The notes under the pieces are model-generated. The model had not been told where the DNA came from, ran no database searches, and saw only the letters and a program-made list of their open reading frames with translations. From Ilumatobacter sp. (GTDB lineage: Bacteria; Actinomycetota; Acidimicrobiia; Acidimicrobiales; Ilumatobacteraceae), in contig JABJAB010000106.1 in the NCBI GenBank assembly GCA_018666235.1, forward strand, positions 1-22,834: 22,834 nt of DNA, written 5' to 3'. Positions 1 to 7,645 of the stretch are shown here, one piece after another. How positions within the stretch are numbered: the stretch's first letter is position 1; the number at the start of each line of letters is the position of its first letter. Both the position numbers and the translations under genes were made by a program.

Positions 1-2
1 CG

Positions 3-86
3 CCCGCGCCGCAGCGACAGCGCAAGGTTGAGGCGTTGTCGGTGGCCGAGCACGCCCGGGCGTGGCCTAGATTTGTCGTTGCGTGA
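3..86 (+). CDS. C-terminal tail of an unknown upstream gene (partial)
   Basis: Frame 3 is open from the window edge to a TGA at 84-86 and would encode about 27 residues ending in RFVVA. That TGA overlaps the GTG start of the next gene in a GTGA junction, the usual mark of translational coupling in actinobacterial operons. Frame 2 has a stop at 29-31, so it cannot hold an upstream gene here. The fragment is too short to identify. It could also be chance, because frame 1 is open over the same stretch. Confidence 0.45.
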   Translation, partial: PAPQRQRKVEALSVAEHARAWPRFVVA

Positions 87-2452
87 TGAGTTCTGCTGCC
101 TCGGAGACCGGTCGGTCCGACGTTGGCCTGTACCGGCACCCATCCGATGTCGCCCGCCTGGTCTTCGCGCTGATTGCACTCGGTTTCCTGCTGCTGCTCG
201 CGTTGCTGCTCGACAGCCAGGTCTCCAACGTGTCTGCCGACATCCTCGCAGTCGTCGAGGCATTCCCCAATGCATTGGTGAACGGCCTGGTCGGGCTCGT
301 TCAGCTTCTCGTCACACTTGTGCCGGTGGTCGCGCTGGTGGTGCTGGTTCGGGGTCGCCGCTGGTATCTGCTGCTGCTACTGGCGCTGGCTTCGGTCGTC
401 GCAGCGATCGCGATGAGCTTGCTCACCGGGGTGATCGACGAGAGTGTGCCGCTCGAGCAGCTCGGTTACGACCGAGTTGCATCATGGTTCATCGGGAGCC
501 AGTACCCGTCGAGCACCTACTTGGCGATGTTGACGGCGTGGCTTGTGACGGCGGGTCCGTGGATGATGCGGTCGTGGCGTCGGACCGGTTGGGTGCTCGT
601 CGTCTTCGCGATGGTCGCGCAGGTGCTCTCGGCGACGGAGGTGCCGGTCCGCAACTTGATGATGCTGGCAGTGGGAGCTGCTGCTGGGTCGTTGGCGCTC
701 GTTGTGTTCGGTGCGCCGCGTCGAAGTGTCAATCTGGACTCGGTGCGAGAGGCGCTTGTTCGCTCAGGTATCCAGATCGACCGCATCGAGCCGCACCAAC
801 ACGGCAGCGGGACACCGACGTTCGCGACCTCTGAGCCGGGCGGCCGGAGGTTGTTCGTCAGGGTGATCGGCCGCGATCAGCGAGATTCAGCGGCGCTCCT
901 TCGTCTTTGGCGCAGCCTGTCGCTGAAGGGTGTCGGCGGGGGTGTTTCGGCGACGCCGCGCCGGGCGGTCGACCACGAAGCATTGGCGCTTGGCATCTTC
1001 GGTGCAGTGGTGCCGACTCCTGGTCCGGTTGCGGTGTTGGGTACCGCTGACGAGGCGGCCCTGATGGTCTCCACCTACATCACCGGCGACCGGTTGGCGG
1101 ATCACTCTGATGTGTCCGACGAGACGTTGCGCGAGCTGTGGTCATACGTCGCGGCGCTCCAGCACCGTCGCTTGGCTCACGGCAATCTCGACACGACCAG
1201 CATTCTGGTCGGTACTGATGGTGCGACCCTGGTCGACCTCGAACACGCCAACGTCGATGCGAGTGACGCAGCGCTCGGAGCGGACGTTGTCGAACTCCTC
1301 GCCTCACTGGCGCTGCTGGTCGGTGTCGACCGAGCCGTCGATGCTGCACGAGCGGAGCTTTCCGACGACGTGCTCGAACGAGCGGTGCCGATGATCCAGA
1401 GCGCGGTGCTGTCCAAGCAGACTCGTATCGCCGTCGAGGACAACGAGCTTTTGGATTCGCTCCGCGACGCCACCGCTGCGGTCGTCGGCATCGAGAAGGT
1501 CGAGCTCGCACCAGTTCGACGGATCACGATCGGCGGTGCGGTCTCGTTCGTTGGCTCGCTCGTCCTGCTCGCCTACGTCTTTAACCTCGCAGCGAACTGG
1601 GACCAGACGTGGGAAGCGTTCAAGTCTGCCAACCTCATCTATGCCATCCCAATCATCTTGCTGATGATCTCGACGTACTTCTCGGGAGCAATGAGTTTGC
1701 TTGGGGCGACGACCATCGATTTGATCTACACCCGGACCGTCGCAGTGATGTTCGGCCAGTCGTACCTCAACCGTTTCACCCCGGCGAACGCTGGGGGCAT
1801 GGCGATGCGGGTCCGCTATCTCCAGCTGAACGGTCTGGAAACAGCGGTTGCAGCGTCGGCGATTGCGTTGACATCAGGCGCCAGTGGCGTCGCCCAGGTC
1901 GTCACGATTGTGGTCTTCCTCATTTGGGGAGGGTCCAGCGACAAGCTGAGCGACTTCGAGTTCCCCGACATGGGATCGATTGTCATCATCATCCTCGTGA
2001 TTGGAGCGATCGCAACGCTGGTGTTGATCACGCGGTTCGGGCGCACGGTGCTGCGGCCGTGGGTCGCCTCGGCGATGTCCAAGATCCGGGACTCGATCGG
2101 CGACCTGATGCGGCGCCCGACCAAGCTTGGACAGCTTTTCGGCGGTGCACTGCTCGGCAAATTGGCCAACGTCATCGCCTTCTGGGCGAGCATGTTGGCC
2201 TTTGGTGCCGACATCTCGTTTCCGAAGGCTGGAGCGATGTACATCATTGCGACCACGATCGGCTCTGCAGTGCCGACACCCGGCGGCGTCGGCGGGGTTG
2301 AGGCGGCGTTGACAGCTGCATTGATTGCCTATGGCATCGACAACGCGACTGCCGCGGCGATTGTGCTGTTCTTCCGGACGCTCACGTTCTGGTTGCCGAC
2401 GATTCCCGGGTATGGCTTCTTCCGCTACACGCAGGCGAAGGGCATCGTCTGA
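83..2452 (+). CDS. Membrane protein: kinase-like domain fused to a flippase-like (YbhN/LPG-synthase TM) domain
   Basis: This 789-residue protein has three parts. Residues about 24-215 hold several hydrophobic helices. Residues about 220-480 form a soluble kinase-like region with HGNLDTTSILV (about 366-376) followed by VDLEHAN, which resembles the catalytic loop and metal site of APH/ABC1-type kinases. Residues about 505-780 match the lysylphosphatidylglycerol-synthase TM/UPF0104 family, with NRFTPANAGGMAMRVRYLQ and PTPGGVGGVEAALTA as signature stretches. The family includes MprF-type flippases, so a role in moving or modifying an envelope lipid or glycolipid is likely; the substrate is unknown. 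The loop reads HGN where an active kinase normally has HGD or HRD, so catalysis is doubtful. The start is bounded by an in-frame TAG at 68-70, leaving GTG at 83 or ATG at 86; the GTGA overlap with the upstream frame favours 83. Confidence 0.85.
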   Translation: MMSSAASETGRSDVGLYRHPSDVARLVFALIALGFLLLLALLLDSQVSNVSADILAVVEAFPNALVNGLVGLVQLLVTLVPVVALVVLVRGRRWYLLLLLALASVVAAIAMSLLTGVIDESVPLEQLGYDRVASWFIGSQYPSSTYLAMLTAWLVTAGPWMMRSWRRTGWVLVVFAMVAQVLSATEVPVRNLMMLAVGAAAGSLALVVFGAPRRSVNLDSVREALVRSGIQIDRIEPHQHGSGTPTFATSEPGGRRLFVRVIGRDQRDSAALLRLWRSLSLKGVGGGVSATPRRAVDHEALALGIFGAVVPTPGPVAVLGTADEAALMVSTYITGDRLADHSDVSDETLRELWSYVAALQHRRLAHGNLDTTSILVGTDGATLVDLEHANVDASDAALGADVVELLASLALLVGVDRAVDAARAELSDDVLERAVPMIQSAVLSKQTRIAVEDNELLDSLRDATAAVVGIEKVELAPVRRITIGGAVSFVGSLVLLAYVFNLAANWDQTWEAFKSANLIYAIPIILLMISTYFSGAMSLLGATTIDLIYTRTVAVMFGQSYLNRFTPANAGGMAMRVRYLQLNGLETAVAASAIALTSGASGVAQVVTIVVFLIWGGSSDKLSDFEFPDMGSIVIIILVIGAIATLVLITRFGRTVLRPWVASAMSKIRDSIGDLMRRPTKLGQLFGGALLGKLANVIAFWASMLAFGADISFPKAGAMYIIATTIGSAVPTPGGVGGVEAALTAALIAYGIDNATAAAIVLFFRTLTFWLPTIPGYGFFRYTQAKGIV

Positions 2453-2459
2453 CGGCTCG

Positions 2460-2477
2460 CCCGCTGACGAGCGCGGG
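2460..2477. terminator. Possible bidirectional hairpin between convergent genes
   Basis: CCCGC (2460-2464) and GCGGG (2473-2477) can pair around an 8-nt loop in the 27-bp gap between two convergent genes. No U-tract follows on either strand, so an intrinsic terminator is only a suggestion. Confidence 0.25.
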
Positions 2478-2479
2478 TG

Positions 2480-3340
2480 TCACGAGTAGACGATGGTCTT
2501 GTGCCCTTGCACGGCGACCTTGTGTTCGAGGTGTGAGCGCACCGCCCGGGCGAGCACCACGGTTTCGATATCGCGTCCGCGTGCGGTGAGTTCGGCGACG
2601 TTCTCGCGGTGCGTGACATGCGCTGTTTCCTGGGCGATGATCGGGCCCTCGTCGAGGTCTGCAGTGGCGTAGTGAGCCGTTGCGCCGATGAGCTTGACGC
2701 CCCGCTCGTGGGCTTGCCGGTAGGGGTTGGCTCCGATGAAGGCCGGGAGAAACGAGTGGTGGATGTTGATGATGCGCATGGGGTGATGCGACACGAAGTC
2801 ATCGGTGAGGATTTGCATGTAGCGAGCCATCACCACGAGTTCAACGCCGTGTTTGGCAAGCGTTGCGAGAACCTGTTGCTCCTGCTGCGGCTTGGTCTCT
2901 TTCGTGACGGGCAGATGGACATACGGAACGCCCATGTGCTCGCAGATGTCACGGTGATCAGGATGGTTTGACACGACGACGCGGAGGTCCATGGGGAGTT
3001 CGCCGCTGCGCCACCGGGTCAGCAGGTCGTAGAGGCAGTGCGGCTGCTTGGACGCCATGATCGCCGTTGGGACGGGGACAGCCGTGTTGCGGAGATCGAC
3101 GGTCATCTCAAACTGCTCAGCGACGACCTGGAAGGCGTCGAGAAAGGCCTCGTGCTTGACGTTGGGGCGAGCAAGGTCAAACTCGATGCGTTGAAAGAAG
3201 ACCGAGACGTCGTTTCCGGCCAGTCGATCGACGTGCTGCTCGGCGTGGACGATGTTGCCGCCGAACCTGGCAATGAACGCAGAGGTCGCAGCGACGATGC
3301 CCTGCTGGTCGGGACAAGACAGAAGCAGGACGCCAGACAT
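2480..3340 (-). CDS. purU: Formyltetrahydrofolate deformylase (PurU)
   Basis: PurU hydrolyses 10-formyltetrahydrofolate to formate and tetrahydrofolate, balancing the one-carbon pool and supplying formate for purine synthesis. The 286-residue protein has the family length and order. An N-terminal ACT domain (about 1-80) opens with SGVLLLSCPDQQGIV. A formyltransferase domain follows (about 90-270). The catalytic NxH lies in INIHHSFLPAF (N192, H194) and the catalytic Asp in ADLDEGPI (D230); MARYMQIL (171-178) is also typical. It lies 28 bp downstream of the SpoU methyltransferase on the same strand, so the two are probably co-transcribed. The sequence before its ATG is TAGAAA-N6, a near match to the leaderless box found elsewhere in this window, so a weak promoter of its own is possible. 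Confidence 0.95.
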   Translation of the reverse strand: MSGVLLLSCPDQQGIVAATSAFIARFGGNIVHAEQHVDRLAGNDVSVFFQRIEFDLARPNVKHEAFLDAFQVVAEQFEMTVDLRNTAVPVPTAIMASKQPHCLYDLLTRWRSGELPMDLRVVVSNHPDHRDICEHMGVPYVHLPVTKETKPQQEQQVLATLAKHGVELVVMARYMQILTDDFVSHHPMRIINIHHSFLPAFIGANPYRQAHERGVKLIGATAHYATADLDEGPIIAQETAHVTHRENVAELTARGRDIETVVLARAVRSHLEHKVAVQGHKTIVYS

Positions 3341-3368
3341 TGCTGCTTTCTATCGACGCACAGCGGAT

Positions 3369-4169
3369 TCAGGCGCGCAACGCCCAGCACGCCACTGCGG
3401 TAGCTGCCGCAGCGTTGAGGGAGTCGACCCCGGCGGCCATCGGGATGCGGACCGGAATGGAGAGGTCGACCAGTTCTTCGCTCAGTCCGCTGCGTTCGGA
3501 ACCGATCAAGATGGCGGCGCGGGACCCTGGGTGAACGTCGTCGAGGGGCCGAGCAGTCGGATCAGGCGTCAAGGCATACAACTCGAAGTCATCGAGGGTC
3601 AGAAGCTCCGCTGCGAGATGCTGCGTTCGTGCATGGGGGAGCGAAAAGGCGGTGCCCATGGCGACGCGCAGCGAGCGACGAGACAGTGGATCGGCGCTCG
3701 TATGGTCGAGGATGAGGCCATCCCACCCCAGCGCGGCGGCGTTCCGGACGATCGAACCGACGTTGACTGGGTTGTCGACCGCTTCGGCCACGACGAGTCG
3801 CCGGGCCGACGAGGCGAGTCCACGCACTGACGGGCGTGCCGGGCGTTCGAACAGCGCCAGAATCGACAGCGGAAAGCCCATCTTCGCGACAAGCGTTCGG
3901 ATGGCTGACCCGCCGCCGTACAGCGGACAGCCGAGCTCACCGGCGATGTCGGGAATGCGTTCCGTGTCAACCAGTGCAGCCGTCGGCACGCATCCGGCGC
4001 GAAATGCTCGCTCGACGACCAGGTCGCCTTCGGCCAGGAACAGCCCAGCGCCAGCATCATCGCGTTTCTGTGCTCGGCTCGCCAGCGCTCGTTCGTTGAC
4101 GCGGAACTGCCCGAATCGAGGGTCGTCGGGGTCCTCGATGATCTCGATGTGGACGTCCATGGCCTCCAT
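3369..4169 (-). CDS. TrmH/SpoU-family RNA 2'-O-methyltransferase
   Basis: This protein of about 266 residues has the three SpoU motifs of a trefoil-knot (SPOUT) methyltransferase: NVGSIVRNA (136-144), IGSERSGLS (222-230) and VDSLNAAAA (248-256). The preceding 110 residues resemble the substrate-binding domain of RlmB/TsnR-type rRNA 2'-O-ribose methyltransferases, using S-adenosylmethionine. Which RNA nucleoside it modifies cannot be read from the sequence. The frame is open upstream to 4292, but that extension overlaps menB and has low-quality composition. The ATG at 4167-4169 has GGTGGGG five bases upstream and gives a family-like N-terminus (MEAMDVHIEIIEDPDDPRF); the ATG at 4158-4160 is an alternative. 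It follows the menB stop by 37 bp, in an apparent menB - methyltransferase - purU operon. Confidence 0.88.
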   Translation of the reverse strand: MEAMDVHIEIIEDPDDPRFGQFRVNERALASRAQKRDDAGAGLFLAEGDLVVERAFRAGCVPTAALVDTERIPDIAGELGCPLYGGGSAIRTLVAKMGFPLSILALFERPARPSVRGLASSARRLVVAEAVDNPVNVGSIVRNAAALGWDGLILDHTSADPLSRRSLRVAMGTAFSLPHARTQHLAAELLTLDDFELYALTPDPTARPLDDVHPGSRAAILIGSERSGLSEELVDLSIPVRIPMAAGVDSLNAAAATAVACWALRA

Positions 4170-4206
4170 CAGAACCCCACCATGACAACAACCAGGAGAA
4201 CAACCA

Positions 4207-5145
4207 TTAGAAGTGGTAGGGGAACGGTGACCAGTCGGGCGAGCGCTTCTCGAGGAAGCTGTCGCGCCCTTCTGCAGCTTCGTCGGTTCCATAGGCGAGG
4301 CGCGTGGCCTCGCCGGCGAATACTTGCTGGCCGACCAATCCGTCGTCGATCAAATTGAATGAGTACTTGAGCATCCGCTGGGCGGTGGGGCTCTTCCGGC
4401 AGATCTCGCGCCCCCATTCGAGCGCAGTTGCTTCAAGTTCTGCGTGCGGTACCGATTCGTTGACGGCACCCATGTCCTTCATCTGGTCAGCGGTGTACTC
4501 GCGCCCGAGGAAAAAGATCTCGCGCGCGAACTTCTGGCCGACTTGGCGAGCCAGGTACGCGGAGCCGAAACCGCCATCAAAACTTGCGACGTCAGCGTCG
4601 GTCTGCTTGAAACGGGCGTGCTCGGTCGACGCCAGGGTGAGGTCGGCGACGACGTGCAACGAGTGCCCGCCGCCAGCCGCCCAACCGGGAACCACGCAAA
4701 TCACCACTTTTGGCATGAATCGGATGAGGCGTTGCACCTCGAGAATGTGCAGGCGACCGGCGCGTCCGGGCTCAATCGTGTCAGCCGTCTCGGATTCGGC
4801 GTACTTGTAACCGTCCTTGCCCCGGATGCGTTGGTCGCCACCGGAGCAGAACGCCCATCCGCCGTCCTTCGGCGACGGTCCGTTGCCGGTGAGGAGAACG
4901 CAGCCGACGTCGGTCGACATCCGAGCGTGGTCGAGGGCCGCGAACAACTCGTCGACCGTGTGCGGACGGAACGCATTGCGGATCTCCGGTCGATTGAAGG
5001 CGATGCGGACAACGGCGCCATCGGGGCCCTTGCCAACGGCGCGGTGGTAGGTGATATCGGTGAAGTCGCAACCGGGAACAGCGGTCCACGCTGCAGGGTC
5101 GAAGATCTCGGAGACCGATTCGGTGGGGTCGGAACTGTTCGCCAT
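4207..5145 (-). CDS. menB: 1,4-dihydroxy-2-naphthoyl-CoA synthase (MenB)
   Basis: MenB closes the second ring of the menaquinone head group, converting o-succinylbenzoyl-CoA to 1,4-dihydroxy-2-naphthoyl-CoA. The 312-residue crotonase-fold protein is strikingly close to the mycobacterial enzyme: RNAFRPHTVDEL (56-67), LLTGNGPSPKDGGWAFCSGG (84-103), GWAAGGGHSLHVV (154-166, oxyanion-hole region) and FKQTDADVASFDGGFGSAYL, which carries the conserved D185, S188 and D190. The C-terminus SPDWSPFPYHF is also characteristic. No other men gene is in the window. The ATG lies 34 bp from a divergent hydrolase gene and has no Shine-Dalgarno sequence. A CAAGAT box six bases upstream suggests leaderless transcription. 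Confidence 0.97.
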   Translation of the reverse strand: MANSSDPTESVSEIFDPAAWTAVPGCDFTDITYHRAVGKGPDGAVVRIAFNRPEIRNAFRPHTVDELFAALDHARMSTDVGCVLLTGNGPSPKDGGWAFCSGGDQRIRGKDGYKYAESETADTIEPGRAGRLHILEVQRLIRFMPKVVICVVPGWAAGGGHSLHVVADLTLASTEHARFKQTDADVASFDGGFGSAYLARQVGQKFAREIFFLGREYTADQMKDMGAVNESVPHAELEATALEWGREICRKSPTAQRMLKYSFNLIDDGLVGQQVFAGEATRLAYGTDEAAEGRDSFLEKRSPDWSPFPYHF

Positions 5146-5151
5146 CGGCCC

Positions 5152-5157
5152 ATCTTG
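5152..5157 (-). promoter_or_regulatory. Possible leaderless -10 box for menB (CAAGAT, N6)
   Basis: CAAGAT on the minus strand, then GGGCCG and the menB ATG at 5145. It departs from TANNNT only at the first base, and the six-base spacing equals that of the perfect boxes in this window. There is no ribosome-binding site. Confidence 0.4.
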
Positions 5158-5167
5158 CCCGCTGCGC

Positions 5168-5173
5168 TACCGT
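5168..5173 (+). promoter_or_regulatory. Leaderless -10 box (TACCGT, N6, ATG) for the hydrolase operon
   Basis: TACCGT lies six bases before the ATG at 5180, so transcription is expected to begin at or within a base of the start codon. No Shine-Dalgarno sequence is present. The box is only 10 bp from the opposing menB box. Confidence 0.55.
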
Positions 5174-5179
5174 CCATCC

Positions 5180-5965
5180 ATGCCCCACGCTCAGATCAAC
5201 GGTCAGAAGGTCTACTTCGAAGACACTGGCGGCGACGGACCGCCCGTGATCTTGGCGCACGGGTTCCTGATGGACCATGAAATGTTTGCACCGCAGGTCG
5301 CTGCGCTGCGTGACACCCACCGTGTCATCACGTGGGACGAGCGTGGCTTTGGACTGACCGAATTCGACGGGCAGCCGTTCTCCTACTGGGACTCGGCAGC
5401 AGACTGCATTGGGCTTCTCGACCACTTGGGGATCGAGCGAGCGGTTGTCGGGGGGATGAGTCAAGGAGGATTTCTGTCACTCCGCGTCGCACTGACGGCG
5501 CCCGAGCGGGTGCGCGGGTTGATTCTCCTCGATACGCAAGCCGGCCTTGACGACGACGAAACCAAAGCCGGCAATGATGCGATGAATCATGTGTGGCTCA
5601 CCGAAGGGCCCGGCAGCGGGCTCGCCGATGTCGTTGCTTCGATCATCATCGATGACGCCGAGCACAGTCCGGCATGGATCGCCAAGTGGAATGAGCGTCC
5701 CAAGGAGGCATTCCGTGAGCCGTATCAGTGCCTAACGGGCCGTGATGACATCACCGATCGGCTGAGCGAGATCACGTGCCCCGCCGTAGTCGTGCACGGT
5801 ATGGATGACACGGCAATCACCATGGATCGTGCCGAAGTTCTCGCCCGAGGGCTCGTCGGCTGCTCCGGTGTTGTGCAGGTGAGCGGTGCCCATGCTGCCA
5901 ACCTCACCAACCCCGAGCCAGTCAACGCAGCAGTCGTCGCGTTCCTCGCCGACCTCCCGGGTTGA
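5180..5965 (+). CDS. Alpha/beta-hydrolase
   Basis: This 261-residue single-domain alpha/beta-hydrolase has an HGF oxyanion-hole motif (27-29), a nucleophile elbow GGMSQGG with Ser94, a likely acid residue in HGMDDT (D209 or D210) and the catalytic His in SGAHAAN (H238). A cytosolic ester, lactone or C-C hydrolase is expected, but the substrate is unknown. The frame is open back to 5051, but that part lies across menB on the other strand. The ATG at 5180 gives the typical start MPHAQINGQKVYFEDTG and has a leaderless -10 box six bases upstream. It is the first gene of an apparent operon, with cofE starting 5 bases after its stop. Being next to menB it could be a MenH-like enzyme, but nothing in the motifs singles out MenH. 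Confidence 0.9.
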   Translation: MPHAQINGQKVYFEDTGGDGPPVILAHGFLMDHEMFAPQVAALRDTHRVITWDERGFGLTEFDGQPFSYWDSAADCIGLLDHLGIERAVVGGMSQGGFLSLRVALTAPERVRGLILLDTQAGLDDDETKAGNDAMNHVWLTEGPGSGLADVVASIIIDDAEHSPAWIAKWNERPKEAFREPYQCLTGRDDITDRLSEITCPAVVVHGMDDTAITMDRAEVLARGLVGCSGVVQVSGAHAANLTNPEPVNAAVVAFLADLPG

Positions 5966-5970
5966 GAAAC

Positions 5971-6723
5971 ATGGCGCACATTCAAATTTTTGGTGTCGAG
6001 GGACTTCCCGAGATCGAGTCAGGCGCGGATCTGGCCGCCATGATTCATGCAGCGGCGATCACTCAGGGCGATCCGCTCGCTGACGGTGACGTTGTCATCG
6101 TGACCTCCAAGATCGTGTCGAAGGCAGAAGGTCGTGGCATCGAATTGGCAGATGTCGAGGCATCGCCGTTTGCGACGACGTGGGCCGAGAAGTGGGAGAA
6201 GGATCCCCGGCTGGTGGAGGTGGTGCTGCGCGAATCGAAGCGTGTGATCCGACAGATTGGTCCGGTGTTGATCACCGAAACCCATCATGGATTCTGTTGC
6301 GCGAACTCAGGTGTCGATCAGTCGTCGAGTGGGGCTGAAGGACGTGTGCTGGTGCTCCCGGAGGATCCGGATGCGACATGCAGGGCGCACCGCGCCCGGT
6401 TTGCCGAGCTGGGTGTCGATGTCGCGGTGATCATGAGCGACACGTTCGGGCGTCCCTGGCGTGAAGGTCAGACCGACATTGCCATCGGCATCGCCGGCAT
6501 GCAGCCGCTGTACAGCTACATCGGTCAGCACGACCCACACGGACACGAGTTTCGCGTGCAGGAGCTGTGTATCGCCGACGAGCTTGCCGCAGCAGGTGAA
6601 CTCGTGAAAGGCAATACGAGCCGCGTCCCTGTCGCGGTGATTCGTGGGCACGAATGGGTGCGTGACGACACTGCATCGTTGGCGCCGGTGCTGCGGGATA
6701 GCGAGAAGGATCTCTTCAGATAG
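5971..6723 (+). CDS. cofE: Coenzyme F420-0:L-glutamate ligase (CofE)
   Basis: CofE adds L-glutamate residues to F420-0 using GTP, giving the polyglutamylated redox cofactor F420. The 250-residue protein is full length for the stand-alone enzyme and has the family's key stretches: GLPEIESG (11-18), VVIVTSKIVSKAEGR (41-55), ETHHGFCCANSGVDQS (103-118), MSDTFGRPWREGQTDIA (155-171) and the C-terminal IRGHEW. Many actinobacteria fuse this domain to a C-terminal nitroreductase domain (FbiB); that fusion is absent here. The chosen ATG gives the family-like start MAHIQIFGVEGLPEI; a TTG at 5962 overlapping the preceding stop is less likely. It sits between a hydrolase and a GNAT gene in one operon. An LLM-class oxidoreductase near 20,500 may use the cofactor. 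The cofC and cofD genes are not in the window. Confidence 0.95.
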   Translation: MAHIQIFGVEGLPEIESGADLAAMIHAAAITQGDPLADGDVVIVTSKIVSKAEGRGIELADVEASPFATTWAEKWEKDPRLVEVVLRESKRVIRQIGPVLITETHHGFCCANSGVDQSSSGAEGRVLVLPEDPDATCRAHRARFAELGVDVAVIMSDTFGRPWREGQTDIAIGIAGMQPLYSYIGQHDPHGHEFRVQELCIADELAAAGELVKGNTSRVPVAVIRGHEWVRDDTASLAPVLRDSEKDLFR

Positions 6724-7617
6724 ATGTCGTTTGCGGTTCGCCAGGCCTGGCACGCAGATCTCGAACGGCTCGTCGAGCTTGCCGTCGGCTGTCAGGGGGA
6801 CCCCAACCGGAGTTGCCATTACCTGAGCAGCGATATTGCTGCGCTGCGGACCGAGCTGCGGGAAATCGAAGGGGTTGACTCGTGGACCACGGCGACCTGG
6901 GTTGCGCTCGACGATGCGCGTGACGTGATTGGGTGGATCGCTGCCGAGTCTGATCGGCAGATGGGTCGGGTCTGGTGGTTTGGCCCGTTCGTGGCTGATG
7001 CTGACCTGCCGCTTGCCGATGCAATTGCAGATGGCTTGTTTGGCGCTGGACGCCGCTCTCTTGCACAGTTCCCTGAACATGAGTTAGCAATCGATGCCCG
7101 GTCGTCGTGGCTTCAGCGCTTCGCTGAGCGCAACGGTTTTGAGGCCGAGGAGGGGTCTGTGGTGTTGCGTCTGTCGGACCTCCACATCGAGGTGCCAGGC
7201 TCGTCGGTGCGAATCGAGGCGGCGGCGGAGTCGATCGATGCAGAGGTGGTCGCGCTGCACGACGCGATCTTTCCGGGAACTCACTCGACGGGGGCGCAGC
7301 TGTTCGGGCTGACGGGCGGCCGGCACGACCGTTTCGTGGCGCGCCACGAAGGCGACGTTGTGGGCTACGTCGCAACCGAAGTGCAGCACGACGGATCGTT
7401 GTACATCGACTACGTCGGCGTCTCCGATGCGAGCCGTGGACAGGGGATCGGTCGTGCACTCGTGGGCACAGCGATTCGGGCTCGAGCCGACGAGGCAACA
7501 CACGCCCATCTCACGGTGCGGGTGTCGAATGCGGCGGCTCGGGAGCTGTACGCCTCGCTCGGCTTCGTGGAGGAACTCGTCCTGGTTCCACATCGCCTCG
7601 GTTTCACACTCGAGTGA
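6724..7617 (+). CDS. Tandem GNAT-family N-acetyltransferase
   Basis: This 297-residue protein appears to contain two GNAT folds. The C-terminal one (about 162-295) has an intact acetyl-CoA pyrophosphate loop, YVGVSDASRGQGIGRALV (230-247, with the RGQGIG signature), and a typical NAAARELYASLGF segment (269-281). The N-terminal half (1-155) has the matching order, including GRVWWFGPFV (81-90), but no RxxGxG loop, so it is probably a non-catalytic or substrate-binding repeat, as in mycothiol-synthase-like tandem GNATs. The acceptor is unknown. The ATG follows the cofE stop directly with no gap, so translation is probably coupled; AGAAGGA lies about 13 bases upstream. Confidence 0.85.
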   Translation: MSFAVRQAWHADLERLVELAVGCQGDPNRSCHYLSSDIAALRTELREIEGVDSWTTATWVALDDARDVIGWIAAESDRQMGRVWWFGPFVADADLPLADAIADGLFGAGRRSLAQFPEHELAIDARSSWLQRFAERNGFEAEEGSVVLRLSDLHIEVPGSSVRIEAAAESIDAEVVALHDAIFPGTHSTGAQLFGLTGGRHDRFVARHEGDVVGYVATEVQHDGSLYIDYVGVSDASRGQGIGRALVGTAIRARADEATHAHLTVRVSNAAARELYASLGFVEELVLVPHRLGFTLE

Positions 7618-7645
7618 GCGTCAGCGTCAGGGGGCAGGGGCAGGG

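Noticed and set aside
28..834. 268-residue plus-strand open frame
   Set aside because: It overlaps the flippase-like gene in another frame, is Arg/Ala-rich and has no recognisable domain. This is a typical shadow in GC-rich DNA.
4444..5280. 278-residue frame antisense to menB
   Set aside because: It lies opposite a near-certain menB and has no domain or start signal.
5180..5965. Assignment of the hydrolase as MenH because it is next to menB
   Set aside because: The motifs are those of any alpha/beta-hydrolase, and the gene is divergent from menB and in an operon with cofE instead.
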